Shown: positions 1-9,703, counted from the first letter of the stretch. The stretch is DNA of 64,000 nt from Rhodothermales bacterium (GCA_013002165.1 JABDKO010000220.1:22645-86644), one strand, 5' to 3'. Notes: generated from the sequence alone by a model not told the origin. Made by a program: numbers and translations.

Positions 1-2073
1 AAAGCCGGGAAATATGACAACGGCAAGATGTGGACGTTTGACTATCCGCCCACAGAATTTATTTCAGAGACATACGGATTTACGCCTGACAATGGCTGGT
101 TTGAAAAGGCACGTCTGGGCTCACTTCGGTTGCCGAACTGTACAGCCTCATTTGTTTCTCCTCACGGTCTGGTAATGACCAACCATCACTGTGGTCGCGG
201 TTCTGTCGCGCAGGTAGCTATGGATGGGGAGGACTTGCTCAACGACGGCTTCGTATCCTCGTCGCTCGATGAAGAACGTGCTGTACCGGGACTGTATGTT
301 GATCAGCTTGTGGCAATCCAGGATGTAACGGACGAGGTGTTCGCTGCAGTAGAGGATGCTGAAACTGACGCGGAGAAAGCATCTGCACGTCAGGAGGCTA
401 TTGCCGCCATTACGAATCGAATCACCGATGCGGCGGGAGGAGCAGATGCCGGTTTCGTCGCTCAGGTAATAAACCTGTACAACGGAGGAAGGTATTCAGC
501 ATACACGTTCAGGCGATACTCGGATGTTCGCCTGGTCATGGCTCCGGAACTACAGCTGGGGTATTTCGGCGGTGATACCGACAACTTTACCTATCCCCGA
601 TATGCCCTCGACATGACGTACTTCCGCGTCTATGAAAATGACGAACCATTCGAGCCTGAGTATTTCTTCCAGTGGAGTAAGGAGGGGGCGTCATTGGGAG
701 ATGCAGTGTTCGTTATCGGTAATCCGGGCTCTACGCTCCGCCTCGAAACGATGGCACAATTGGAGTGGAGACGGGATGTCCAGGAGAAAGCAATCGTCGA
801 TCTTCTAAACTCCAGGATTGGTTCGCTCATGAGTTACTATGAGGATAATCCATCTCCTGCTTTGCTGAATCAGATCTTTGGTCTCCGAAACGCACAGAAG
901 CTCTATACGGGACGTGTAAAAGGATTGAACGATATGGTCATAATGGCCAAACGAGCGGATACGGAGCGCCAGTTCCTTTCCGACATGGATGCAAAGTTCG
1001 CGAACATGGATGCCGACGTGCAGGTCCCGTATCTCACCGTCATCAATGACCTTGCGAATATCGTCGAACAAAAACGCGAATTCGCGGCTGAGTTCGCTGC
1101 GTTTATCGCCATGCAGCCAGGGGGCAACCTGTCATCGGCAACACTCGGCCGTGCCTCAGTGGGCCGGGCATACCTGAACCAGAAAGATGCCGGTGCGACT
1201 GCCGAGCAACTTCAACCATATGTCGACCAGATGTCATCAATGACACAGGATCCGACGATCGACAAACTATTTCTGGCAAACAGGCTGGCGGATTTCAAGG
1301 CAAGTTTCGGAGATGATGACCCTATTGTGCAGGGAATCATGAAAGGGATGTCTCCCGCCGAGGTTGCCGAGTCGATCACGTCAAATTCGGTTTTCAGCGA
1401 CGCCGCGAAACTTATGGAAGCCATGGAAAACGATGGTATTCCAGCTGACGATCCCGCACTGGGAGTTGCGAACATGATTGCGGACAGACTTCAAGCATTC
1501 CAGAGTGCGTTCGCAGGTCTGGGCGCTCAGGAAACAGAGCTAAACGCTCAGCATGGCCGGGCAAGATTCGAGATCTATGGAACGGAACGTCCACCGGATG
1601 CCACGTTCTCTCTGCGAATCGCTGACGGCGTAGTTAGCCCGTACGAGTACAATGGGACTGAAGCACCACCGTTTACAACATTCTTCGGGCTGTATAACAG
1701 ATACCACGCTCACATGGCATCAGAGGATGGAGCTGAGTGGGTCCTGCCGGAACGCTGGTTAAACCCTCCAGCGACTTTCGATATGTCGACGAAACTGAAT
1801 CTGGTTTCGACAAATGATATTATTGGCGGAAACTCCGGATCGCCGCTCCTGAATAAGGATCTTGAAGTAGTCGGCCTGATCTTCGACGGTAACATTGAGT
1901 CGCTACCTTCGGCATTTATTTACCAGACTGAAGTAGCCCGTGCGGTGAGTGTTGATGTACGCGGAATGCGCGAAGCGCTTGACGAAATCTATGACGTCGA
2001 TAGAATTGTGCTCGAGCTTGATGAGGGAGTTCTGGTGGCAACCGAGGCCGAGGCAGACGCCAGACAGAACTAG
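1..2073 (+). CDS. S46 family serine peptidase (dipeptidyl-peptidase 7/11 type), 5' end outside window
   Basis: The reading frame is open from base 1, so the start and probable signal peptide lie upstream of the window. The first ATG at 28 (MWTFDYPP) is internal: S46 enzymes carry this MWTFD block shortly after the signal peptide. The catalytic His region is TNHHCGRGSV (codons near 181-210) and the nucleophile is in GGNSGSP, with the Ser codon at 1834-1836. The conserved block GDTDNFTYPRYALDMTYFRV lies between them. The family removes dipeptides from peptide N-termini in the periplasm or at the cell surface, usually to use peptides as a carbon source. A strong intrinsic terminator follows directly, so this is the last gene of its transcript. 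Which substrate class (hydrophobic or acidic P1) it takes cannot be read here. Confidence 0.93.
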   Translation, partial: KAGKYDNGKMWTFDYPPTEFISETYGFTPDNGWFEKARLGSLRLPNCTASFVSPHGLVMTNHHCGRGSVAQVAMDGEDLLNDGFVSSSLDEERAVPGLYVDQLVAIQDVTDEVFAAVEDAETDAEKASARQEAIAAITNRITDAAGGADAGFVAQVINLYNGGRYSAYTFRRYSDVRLVMAPELQLGYFGGDTDNFTYPRYALDMTYFRVYENDEPFEPEYFFQWSKEGASLGDAVFVIGNPGSTLRLETMAQLEWRRDVQEKAIVDLLNSRIGSLMSYYEDNPSPALLNQIFGLRNAQKLYTGRVKGLNDMVIMAKRADTERQFLSDMDAKFANMDADVQVPYLTVINDLANIVEQKREFAAEFAAFIAMQPGGNLSSATLGRASVGRAYLNQKDAGATAEQLQPYVDQMSSMTQDPTIDKLFLANRLADFKASFGDDDPIVQGIMKGMSPAEVAESITSNSVFSDAAKLMEAMENDGIPADDPALGVANMIADRLQAFQSAFAGLGAQETELNAQHGRARFEIYGTERPPDATFSLRIADGVVSPYEYNGTEAPPFTTFFGLYNRYHAHMASEDGAEWVLPERWLNPPATFDMSTKLNLVSTNDIIGGNSGSPLLNKDLEVVGLIFDGNIESLPSAFIYQTEVARAVSVDVRGMREALDEIYDVDRIVLELDEGVLVATEAEADARQN

Positions 2074-2104
2074 TATTCTCAACCATACGCCAGTGCCAGG
2101 TATT

Positions 2105-2140
2105 GAACGCACTATCCTGACGGGTAGTGCGTTCTTTTTT
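2105..2140 (+). terminator. Intrinsic terminator after the S46 peptidase gene
   Basis: Perfect 10-bp arms GAACGCACTA (2105-2114) and TAGTGCGTTC (2125-2134) enclose a 10-nt loop and are followed at once by six T (2135-2140). It begins 32 bases after the peptidase stop codon. Confidence 0.92.
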
Positions 2141-2273
2141 CCTGAACATCAGGGCTTTGCTTTGCGGTTACTTTGTGATTTGAAAGATGAGTCCCGAATT
2201 ATCGATATTGGTCTCGCGTAGACCTTGATTGGTCACCTCCCCAAAGTCAAAATTAAGTCAACATAACAGCATT

Positions 2274-3566
2274 ATGTACGTCAAGCGTTTTTCATTGCTG
2301 GCAGCCGCGGCCGCCACGGTCGTACTATGTACCGCGCCTCGCATTTCGGCGCAGGATATATCGGCAACCGTGCTGCATGCCGATAGAGTCTTCGACGGGT
2401 TAAAAATGTACGATGACTGGGTCGTCGTTGTATCCGGTAACAGGATTGTTGATGCGGGACCTGTGTCTTCAGTCAGTATCCCCGAAGACGCAGACATGCT
2501 CAGGTTTGAGGGAGCAACTTTGCTGCCCGGTCTGATAGATGCTCACTCACACCTTCTGCTCCATCCATACAACGAGACATCCTGGAATGATCAGGTTCTT
2601 AAGGAGTCATTCGCCGAGCGCGCAATACGAGCTGGTGTCCACGCAGGAAATACGCTGCGAGCTGGATTCACATCGCTGCGCGATCTTGGCTCGGAAGGTG
2701 CCGGCTATGTAGATGTCGGCGTCAAACAGGCCATCGAAAAAGGGGTCATCCCCGGACCGCGACTGATCGTCTCCGGAAAGGCCATCGTCGCGACAGGCAG
2801 CTATGGACCCAAAGGATTTGCAGAACATGTCCATGTACCTCTAGGTGCTGAAGAAGCTGACGGGCTGGAGGGTATTCAGCGGGAGGTACGAGATCAGATT
2901 GGCAACGGTGCTGACTTCATCAAGGTGTACGCCGACTATCGTTGGGGACCCAATGGAGAGGCGCGTCCGACTTTCTCGATCGAGGAGCTGCAGCAAGCGG
3001 TCGCAACTGCTGGATCATCCGGTCGGACGGTGGTCGCTCATGCCAGCACTGCCGAGGCCATGCGAAGGGCAACGATTGCCGGTGTGGAATCTATTGAGCA
3101 TGGTGACGGAGGGACCCCGGAGGTTTTTCAGATGATGGCGGAGGCTGGAGTCATTTTGTGTCCGACTATTGCAGCGGGTCATGCGATTATGCAGTATGGA
3201 GGATGGGACCCCGGGACCGATTCCGACCCTGAACGAATCGTTCGCAAGAAGCAAAGTATCGAGGATGCGCTTGAGGCTGGTGTAACCCTGTGCAATGGCA
3301 GTGATGTCGGTGTCTTCTCGCACGGAGACAACCCGCGCGAGCTTGAATTGATGGTCGACTATGGAGTAAGTCCACTTGGAGCGCTGACTGCAGCGACGTC
3401 GGTGAATGCGAAACTAATGCACATGGAAGATGCCGTAGGTAGAGTCCAGACAGGCTTTCTCGCTGATATCGTCATTGTCGATGGCAACCCGGCCGAAGCG
3501 ATCTCTGACATCCGAAACGTCGTTCTGGTCATGAAAGATGGTGAAATTGTCGTCGGTCCGCGGTGA
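2274..3566 (+). CDS. Secreted metal-dependent amidohydrolase (imidazolonepropionase-like)
   Basis: Start chosen at ATG 2274, which begins a clean signal peptide (MYVKRFSLLAAAAATVVL, cleavage near ISAQ). An in-frame TTG at 2229 would add 15 polar residues in front and is unlikely. The mature protein has the amidohydrolase TIM-barrel order: a small N-terminal beta domain, metal motif DAHSHLLLHP, a possible carboxylated-Lys strand near FIKVYADY, metal His residues in VVAHAS and SIEHGDGG, and the catalytic Asp in CNGSDVG. Family members hydrolyse amide or peptide-like bonds, and exported versions often act as Xaa-Pro or cyclic-imide hydrolases. The substrate is not predictable here. It is about 430 residues, normal for the family, and lies just downstream of another secreted peptide-degrading enzyme, which fits a shared scavenging role. 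Confidence 0.9.
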   Translation: MYVKRFSLLAAAAATVVLCTAPRISAQDISATVLHADRVFDGLKMYDDWVVVVSGNRIVDAGPVSSVSIPEDADMLRFEGATLLPGLIDAHSHLLLHPYNETSWNDQVLKESFAERAIRAGVHAGNTLRAGFTSLRDLGSEGAGYVDVGVKQAIEKGVIPGPRLIVSGKAIVATGSYGPKGFAEHVHVPLGAEEADGLEGIQREVRDQIGNGADFIKVYADYRWGPNGEARPTFSIEELQQAVATAGSSGRTVVAHASTAEAMRRATIAGVESIEHGDGGTPEVFQMMAEAGVILCPTIAAGHAIMQYGGWDPGTDSDPERIVRKKQSIEDALEAGVTLCNGSDVGVFSHGDNPRELELMVDYGVSPLGALTAATSVNAKLMHMEDAVGRVQTGFLADIVIVDGNPAEAISDIRNVVLVMKDGEIVVGPR

Positions 3567-3852
3567 TCCGGGCCAGTTTTGAAGGAGCTACACTCGCGAG
3601 GATAATGGTCCGGACACGCTGCCGGCCACAACGGGGTTTCATGTACTCGATAGGGACACGCTCACCGAGACCGTGCCCAGCCAATCGCAAGGGGGCCACC
3701 ACTCCTCCTCCCCGGTAGCAACTTAATCAGAAAAGTGCGAACTCCGCCAATGACAAAGTGCTAGACAAACTCTAGATCTTTTTCTAGGATTGCAGCAAAT
3801 CTCTTTGAATACCCTTCGCTGGCGCTCAGGGTGACAGACAAAAAGCCCCATC

Positions 3853-6231
3853 CTACAAGTCGATGTCCCTCTTCCTGACGAGAAACAAACCCTCCGCCTG
3901 GCTGCTCACCGCTATCACGCCGCTCTTGAAGTAGGGATAGTTACTCCAGGACCCACCGAATCCAAATGTGTCATCCGAGAACGGTGCCGTATCAAAATGA
4001 CCGGACTCAACCGGATTGACGGGATCTGAGATATCGAGAATTCTGAGACCAGCCTGATAATTCGATTGGTACATCAGATTGCCTTTGATGTACAGGTTAT
4101 GATCGCTCGCACCCACGCTGTGTGTAAACTCCTTCACAAGGATCGGATCATCCAGATCACTCACATCCCATATCAAGGTGCGCGTCTTGTCGACAATCTT
4201 GTTCATCTCATCGAGTTCGTCGTTCATGTAGAAGTAGTTCTGATCATCAGTCAACCATCCCTGATGTGTATATGCTGTCTTCGGATAGGTAGCGACTGCG
4301 ACTGTCTGTGGATTACTCTTATTCGTGACATCGGCGATGATGAACGCATTCCCGTTCGAGTTCAGGCAGATCTCGCGTCCTGTGTAGTCGGCATCAGGGC
4401 CACGATACATCACACATTGAGCATCATGCGTTCCGCCATAGTCCGGGTGTGTATAGCAACCGACAAAAATTGGATTCAACGGATCTCGGATATCCATCAT
4501 ATGAAGCTGCCCGCCGCAGCCCTCGCCGCCAGCGCGACTGCCGATAGCATATGCAAATCCCGATTCTTCATTGATGATGATATTGTGGGAGCTGGCAATA
4601 CCCGAGTAGTGAGCCGACTCCTGAAAGTCGACTGGCATGTCTGCCGGATCCACGTCCCGAAGTTGACCAAGATCGAAGATTTGCATCCCGTGATCGCGGG
4701 CACCGTCTGCGACGATAAACGCATGGTCCTTGTAGACCTTGATATCGCGCCACCAGCTGCCCGGAGTGCCAGCGGTTCTCATTAGCTGGCCAACCACCAT
4801 CGGCTGCCCTGGATTACTAATATCGATGAATGATACGCCATCGGTTCTGCCGGCGAGTACATACTCCTTGCCGGTCTGTGAGTCTTCCCATCCCCAGATG
4901 TCGTTCAATGTAGCACCACGGTCATTTGCAAGGTCGCCCGTCGAGATCATCGAGAGCAGATCGACGTTGTCGCAGGGAAAGATGTCGTTGGCCATACCGT
5001 CTTCACACTCGACCATATCACCTGACATGGATTCAAATCTGTTTACGTCATTCTCGACGGCAGCCACGAGTGCCCACTCGCCGGCGTCGTCACGTTCATA
5101 GATCGTTGCCCGGCCAGATTCAAAATCGGCACTGGGTGCTCCGACGGCGAGGATGTCGCCTTCGATCGCCAGACCGACTCCAAATCCTCGGCCTTTTTGA
5201 TCTGCAGGAGCTTCGAGTTTTGAGTACGGCCCTTCAAGGTTGTCCGTGTTAAAGATGAAAACACTTCCTCGGGCGCCTACCACAAGATCACTTCCAGAAA
5301 TTGCGAGTCGGCCTCCAAATTGACCGGACTTGCTCTCGCCTTCAGCAGGTTCTGCCTCCTCGATCATGGCAATGCGATTCCACGTGGCACTTTCGTCTTT
5401 CTCATAGACGATCACTACTCCGTCCTGCTCGTGTCCGATCGCTCCTGCAAATAATCGTCCCTCGTGCACTACAACTGACCTACCCAGTTGCGCATTGTCC
5501 GACAGATCGTCGCTGCCCAGCTCTGCGACCAACTCGGGACTCTGATTATTGGAGATATCATAAACCAGTACACCTCCCTTGCCATCGTTTGATTGGGGCG
5601 TGCCGGCAAAGAGTAAATCGTCCTCCGATACGAGTGACCAGACTGGAGCATCAATAACAGGTCCCATGTCGTGCCACGCGCCGTCCATCTCATGAACGTA
5701 ATGCACAGATCCCGCTGCATCATCAGCATTGAAGGCGGTTACCATTACTGTGCTCCGGGCCAGGGTAATCGTCTGAGTCCGATAACCACCTCGGGCATAG
5801 GCACCTCCGAATTCAAAACCATCGGCCAGGCCTTCAGCCGGGCTCACTTTCGCCTGTTCGGTCCACTCGCCGTCCATGTGCTTGTAGAGATAGATGGCCT
5901 CAACGCCGGGGGCACCAACTATCATTCTATCACCGTGCACGAGGAGAGAGCGGCCAAATTCATCACCATGAGCACCATCAGAGGCACCGATTCTCCCGGT
6001 CTCTACCCATTGCCCCTGGGCGTTTCGTGCGTAACGGTAGACTTGCCCGGCCGGATCAGAACCGGATGGCCAGCTTATCGGGGCCGACCCGATATAAACT
6101 TCTCCATCAGCAACAGCGATCGTTCCGCCGAAACCAAGCAGTGCACTCGTGTTGTCGGAGAATTTAGTCTGAGCAGTGGCTGGACTCGATGCGAGTATCA
6201 GTATGAGGGCAGAAAACAGGAAACGATGCAT
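3853..6231 (-). CDS. Choice-of-anchor B family secreted protein (FG-GAP plus LVIVD-type propellers)
   Basis: A 792-residue exported protein with signal peptide MHRFLFSALILILASSPATA. The N-terminal half (about residues 25-390) holds FG-GAP-like repeats (LLGFGGTIAVADGEVYIG and FGRSLLVHGDRMIVGAPG). The C-terminal half begins at the Cys-containing block CEDGMANDIFPC and has LVIVD-type repeats such as FIDISNPGQPMVVG and LRILDISDPVNPVESG, the hallmark of choice-of-anchor B proteins. These are surface or secreted beta-propellers of unknown binding partner. Many family members end in a type IX sorting domain, but this one ends directly after the propeller (LFLVRKRDIDL), so its anchoring is unclear. 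It ends against the amidohydrolase gene tail-to-tail, with 286 bp between them in which I see no gene. Confidence 0.85.
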   Translation of the reverse strand: MHRFLFSALILILASSPATAQTKFSDNTSALLGFGGTIAVADGEVYIGSAPISWPSGSDPAGQVYRYARNAQGQWVETGRIGASDGAHGDEFGRSLLVHGDRMIVGAPGVEAIYLYKHMDGEWTEQAKVSPAEGLADGFEFGGAYARGGYRTQTITLARSTVMVTAFNADDAAGSVHYVHEMDGAWHDMGPVIDAPVWSLVSEDDLLFAGTPQSNDGKGGVLVYDISNNQSPELVAELGSDDLSDNAQLGRSVVVHEGRLFAGAIGHEQDGVVIVYEKDESATWNRIAMIEEAEPAEGESKSGQFGGRLAISGSDLVVGARGSVFIFNTDNLEGPYSKLEAPADQKGRGFGVGLAIEGDILAVGAPSADFESGRATIYERDDAGEWALVAAVENDVNRFESMSGDMVECEDGMANDIFPCDNVDLLSMISTGDLANDRGATLNDIWGWEDSQTGKEYVLAGRTDGVSFIDISNPGQPMVVGQLMRTAGTPGSWWRDIKVYKDHAFIVADGARDHGMQIFDLGQLRDVDPADMPVDFQESAHYSGIASSHNIIINEESGFAYAIGSRAGGEGCGGQLHMMDIRDPLNPIFVGCYTHPDYGGTHDAQCVMYRGPDADYTGREICLNSNGNAFIIADVTNKSNPQTVAVATYPKTAYTHQGWLTDDQNYFYMNDELDEMNKIVDKTRTLIWDVSDLDDPILVKEFTHSVGASDHNLYIKGNLMYQSNYQAGLRILDISDPVNPVESGHFDTAPFSDDTFGFGGSWSNYPYFKSGVIAVSSQAEGLFLVRKRDIDL

Positions 6232-6332
6232 AGCGGAAGCGCGATTGATAGGTATTGAACTGCGATTCCTGATAATACGAAACGATCGTCAGCAACTCGG
6301 CCTTTAACGAACCAATTTTTCGCCACGTCAGA

Positions 6333-6372
6333 ATCTTGAGATACAAGCACAGATGAGCCTGTATCTCAAGAT
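6333..6372. repeat. Perfect 13-bp inverted repeat (hairpin) upstream of the choice-of-anchor B gene
   Basis: Arms ATCTTGAGATACA (6333-6345) and TGTATCTCAAGAT (6360-6372) match perfectly around a 14-nt loop. Neither side has a T run, so it is not a typical intrinsic terminator. It sits about 100 bp upstream of the start at 6231 and 77 bp beyond the end of the cytochrome gene, so it could be an operator, an mRNA hairpin, or a terminator of unusual form. Confidence 0.6.
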
Positions 6373-6448
6373 CGTTATCGGAAGGTATTATTATGCGTGC
6401 GTCCTTGCTCTTTGTGATCGAAGGCAGCCTGCCCAGCTCATAAAGCCG

Positions 6449-7072
6449 CTATTTACCCTGCATCATAGAGCATTCGTGACCGGCCGAAGAAGTGCTGTCA
6501 GCGCCATGGTTCATTCGGCCGTTTCCCATGCCTTCCTTCATTCCTCCTTTCATGCCTTCCTTCATTCGGCCGTTTCCCATGCCTTCCTTCATTCCTCCTT
6601 TCATTCCTGACATATCGCCGCCCATCATGTTGCAGGTGTCCCCGGCGTTAAGGGACATCACAAACTCAACCACCGCTGCGCGATCCTCTTCAGACAAGGC
6701 TTGTTCGGGCATCAGGCCATGGTGCTCGATCGCCTTTGCCGGAAGCTGAGATCGTGCCGAATCTGGCTTGATCAGCCACTCGGTCATGGCCGTCCTCACT
6801 GCATCATCTGAGTCGAGATTATTGAAGTAGTGCATAGAGATCATCTGTAGCGGCGGTGCTATCGGCCTCGTGGACATGTCAGCAGGCTTCGCAACACTGT
6901 GACAGGTTGAGCAAACCTGATCGTAAACGGCCTCTCCACGAGCAGCGGCCACTTCGGACTGCGCGAATCCATCTGATACACTCAGCAGACAAACTGCCAG
7001 CACGAAGGCGCCCAGAAAACGAGCGACAGAATGAGTGGTACGCAAGGTTGGATAGATAAATTGTAATCTCAT
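6449..7072 (-). CDS. Exported single-heme cytochrome c with Met-rich, repeat-containing tail
   Basis: Start taken at ATG 7072, giving a signal peptide that ends near SDGFAQ; an in-frame ATG at 7108 would add 12 residues. One heme-c site, CSTCH, follows within a short cytochrome c domain, and MISMHYF is a candidate for the axial Met. After the domain comes an unusual tail of about 70 residues rich in Met, Gly, Lys and Glu (MMGGDMSGMKGG followed by MKEGMGNGRM repeats) ending in HECSMMQGK. The tail contains a 17-residue tandem repeat. Met/His/Cys-rich tails of this sort often bind copper, which is an inference here. The electron-transfer partner is unknown. No other respiratory gene is next to it. 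Confidence 0.82.
   Translation of the reverse strand: MRLQFIYPTLRTTHSVARFLGAFVLAVCLLSVSDGFAQSEVAAARGEAVYDQVCSTCHSVAKPADMSTRPIAPPLQMISMHYFNNLDSDDAVRTAMTEWLIKPDSARSQLPAKAIEHHGLMPEQALSEEDRAAVVEFVMSLNAGDTCNMMGGDMSGMKGGMKEGMGNGRMKEGMKGGMKEGMGNGRMNHGADSTSSAGHECSMMQGK
6510..6604. repeat. 51-bp-period tandem repeat inside the cytochrome c gene
   Basis: A 44-bp stretch at 6510-6553 recurs without change at 6561-6604, a 51-bp period. It encodes two copies of a 17-residue Met/Gly/Lys unit in the tail of the cytochrome. Identity at the DNA level suggests a recent duplication or slippage, so copy number may vary between strains. Confidence 0.9.
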
Positions 7073-7262
7073 GTCGAAACTCGCTCGGTTATTATAGAAA
7101 ATATGCATAGATGGACACCTGCCACCCTACCATTATGCGAAATTCTACAGGTCTGGATTCAGGGCTTTTTCGACGATGATAGTCTGGATCCGGCGGTGCT
7201 GACTGTGGGAGAAATCCCGACACGCGTGAATGCGCGGTTGGGCCCTGCTGAACCGTTCCGCT

Positions 7263-8078
7263 CTAGTTTGTATCTGGAATCCAGGCGACGATTCGCAATG
7301 GGGCTCCACTGCCTTTGTCAATCTTCATAGGCAGCGCCATGACAAACGACCCGGCTGCCGGAAGCGCTTCAAGGTTCGCGACGTTCTCAAATCCGGGGAT
7401 GTTCTGCTCAAATAGAACCTGATGACTTTCAAATAGTGTCGACTGCCCCCGATCAAGGCTGGCAGTGTCAATTCCCACAGCTGCGATTTTTCTATTGTTC
7501 ACTATCCATTGAGCAGCTTCCGGATGAATTCCGGGAAAATGCAGTTTTGCGACCGCCTCGGACCCGCGTTCGTCTGTTCCGAGATAGCTGGCTCTGTCGG
7601 GCCAGAACTGTCCAAAACCGGTTCTGAAAAGGAGAATACTACCCTCCGGAATCCGCCCGTTCATCTCCTCCCAGGCAAGAAGATCACCGGGACGAATCTG
7701 ATAATCCGGATCGTCGGATACATCCGTAGAAACGTCTACCACAACAGCAGCTCCGATCAAATTAGCAACTGGAATCTGGTCAACAGTCTGTCTGTCCCGA
7801 AAGAAATGAATCGGTGCATCCAGGTGAGTTCCACCGTGTTCTGCTCCACGATAGCTGTGCGCCTCATAATAGAAGCCGCCGGGTGTTTCTCCGGCCGTAC
7901 CGAACTCGAACTCGAAGCCCTCAGCAGTTGGCCAGTAAACAGTCTGCTCGTTGAAGGTGTACGTGAGATCTACAAATGATCCACTAGCAAGCAGACTGGC
8001 TATCGAATCTGAATCGGTCTGTTTCGTCGCGCAGCCTGCGAGAATCAAAAGGCTACATAGAGCAATACATTTCATCAT
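7263..8078 (-). CDS. Cyclase-family lipoprotein (kynurenine formamidase-like, PF04199 type)
   Basis: A 271-residue protein starting with a lipoprotein signal whose lipobox is LAGC, followed by an enzyme domain with the cyclase-family metal motif HGGTHLDAPIHF (HxGTHxDxPxH). Family members are Mn- or Zn-dependent hydrolases that open formamides or cyclic amides, such as kynurenine formamidase. The lipid anchor puts this one in the periplasm, so the kynurenine pathway role is doubtful. The start codon overlaps the stop of the M1 aminopeptidase gene by one base (TAATG), so the two are probably translationally coupled and share a transcript. A second Met follows the first directly; either may be used. 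Confidence 0.88.
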   Translation of the reverse strand: MMKCIALCSLLILAGCATKQTDSDSIASLLASGSFVDLTYTFNEQTVYWPTAEGFEFEFGTAGETPGGFYYEAHSYRGAEHGGTHLDAPIHFFRDRQTVDQIPVANLIGAAVVVDVSTDVSDDPDYQIRPGDLLAWEEMNGRIPEGSILLFRTGFGQFWPDRASYLGTDERGSEAVAKLHFPGIHPEAAQWIVNNRKIAAVGIDTASLDRGQSTLFESHQVLFEQNIPGFENVANLEALPAAGSFVMALPMKIDKGSGAPLRIVAWIPDTN

Positions 8079-9703
8079 TATTGAGTTGGCGGTGTGACGC
8101 TGATTCTGGCTAGCAGATTGACATCGGGGTCCACAACTACTCGTTCAGGTTTAACATCTGCGGGGAATGTGTACCGACCACTACCGGCAGACATCCGGAA
8201 CTGATGAACCTCTGATTGACTGCCATCAGGATTGTCAAACCTCAGCTGTACGGGGAGTTGGTACACATACCTTCCGATATGCGATTGACGAGCATCAACT
8301 ATGACCCGCCTTTCCAATTCGTTGTAACTCCACGACACATCCAGTGCAGGGATGGAAGGTGTAAATATCCATTGATCAAAAAACCAGGCAAGATCTACGC
8401 CTGACACATCTTCCATCACCGCTGCAAAGTCCGACGTCAAGGCGTTCGAGTCGCGATGCTTTGCGTAGTAGTTCCTGATCCCTTCCCAGAATGTTTCATC
8501 GCCGATTTCCCTCCGCAACATATGCAGGACCCAGCCGCCTTTCTGATAAGTGTTTGTTGAGAGCAGGTTTGTCAGCACCGTTATCGAAGTATCGACCACC
8601 GGACTGTCCGGATTGGCATCGGCATAGTTACTGATGGACTGACGCGATGATGTCAGTCTTTCGTTCATCCGTGCTGTTCCATACATGTGCTCCATGTATA
8701 GATTCGTAAAGTACGTAGCAAAGCCCTCACTGAGCCACACGTGATGAAAATGTTGCTCTGTTACCGAGTCGCCAAACCATTGGTGCGCAATTTCATGAGC
8801 GAATAATGTCTCCGAACCTCGCCGGCCGTCAATAGAGTTCTCGTGATAGAAGATACTGCCAGCATTCTCCATGCCACCGTAAATCGTCTTGGACTGGACA
8901 TTGGCCAGTTTCTCATATGGGAACGGTCCAATCTTGTCTACGAAATAGTCTAGGATAGGCCATGCCATACGGTAGTCGTAAAATCCCTTGTCTCTTTCCT
9001 GCGGATACACCCAGCTTTGCAGCGGCACAGAGTGAAAGACCCCTACATGGTCTACAGCAAAGCGTGCAACACCAATTACCATAACCTTGGTGGCAAGCGG
9101 CACACCGGACTCCCATCGGGTCAAGCGTGATCCATCTGCGTTGTGGCTCTCTTCTCTCAGCCTTCCATTTGCTACAACCTGGTAGTGATCAGGAGCCGTG
9201 ACGGCAAACGCAACCGTCGCCTTGTCGGCCGGTTTGTCGACGACGGAAAGCCAGTTCCGGGCTCTATTCGGCCAGTTGTCTCCGAAAAAAGTGCGGTCGC
9301 CATGCTTGTTTCTGGAAATGATCAGCCCATCCCGGGGAATACCGGAATACGCGATCTCGACCAGTACTTCGTCACCAGGGCTCGCCGGTGCGACGAGATC
9401 AATAGTCACTCGATCATCAGAGTGCATGAAGGATGTATTCAATCCATCAACGGAAACACTGGAAATCGCCATCCCTTTTCCGTCGGCTCCAGTGCCGACG
9501 AGGTCAAGTGTGACGGAAGACGTCGACTGTAGCACGATTAGATGGATAGCCGCTGCAACCTCAACTCTATCCGAATCGTCACTGAGCGTGATGTCAAACG
9601 CGTAGTGCGTGATATCTACTGTGTCGTCTGCACGAGATTCCGAAAAAGCAAAAAGAACTATAACACAAACTGTGCAATAAAAGACACGAGCGATGCGTAT
9701 CAT
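8078..9703 (-). CDS. Exported M1 family zinc aminopeptidase
   Basis: A 541-residue protein with an N-terminal signal peptide (MIRIARVFYCTVCVIVLFAF, cleavage near SRA). It shows the gluzincin signature HEIAH, 18 residues, then Glu (in WLSEGFATYF), and the exopeptidase motif GGMENAG in place of the usual GAMEN. An N-terminal beta domain precedes the catalytic part, and a short beta domain ends the protein. It lacks the long C-terminal helical domain of PepN, as usual for the roughly 550-residue exported M1 group. It should remove N-terminal residues from peptides in the periplasm. It is first in a two-gene unit with the cyclase-family lipoprotein and is divergent from the ABC exporter, with 106 bp between them. 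Confidence 0.92.
   Translation of the reverse strand: MIRIARVFYCTVCVIVLFAFSESRADDTVDITHYAFDITLSDDSDRVEVAAAIHLIVLQSTSSVTLDLVGTGADGKGMAISSVSVDGLNTSFMHSDDRVTIDLVAPASPGDEVLVEIAYSGIPRDGLIISRNKHGDRTFFGDNWPNRARNWLSVVDKPADKATVAFAVTAPDHYQVVANGRLREESHNADGSRLTRWESGVPLATKVMVIGVARFAVDHVGVFHSVPLQSWVYPQERDKGFYDYRMAWPILDYFVDKIGPFPYEKLANVQSKTIYGGMENAGSIFYHENSIDGRRGSETLFAHEIAHQWFGDSVTEQHFHHVWLSEGFATYFTNLYMEHMYGTARMNERLTSSRQSISNYADANPDSPVVDTSITVLTNLLSTNTYQKGGWVLHMLRREIGDETFWEGIRNYYAKHRDSNALTSDFAAVMEDVSGVDLAWFFDQWIFTPSIPALDVSWSYNELERRVIVDARQSHIGRYVYQLPVQLRFDNPDGSQSEVHQFRMSAGSGRYTFPADVKPERVVVDPDVNLLARISVTPPTQ

Noticed and set aside
2229..2273. TTG start for the amidohydrolase gene
   Set aside because: It would put 15 polar residues before an otherwise complete signal peptide that begins at ATG 2274.
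3780..3850. Sequence ending CGCTCAGGGTGACAG resembling a dispersed repeat
   Set aside because: Only one copy is present in the window, so a repeat cannot be supported from this sequence alone.
4066..4785. 239-codon open frame on the plus strand
   Set aside because: It is the complement of the choice-of-anchor B coding sequence, with His/Ile/Val-rich nonsense and no start signal.
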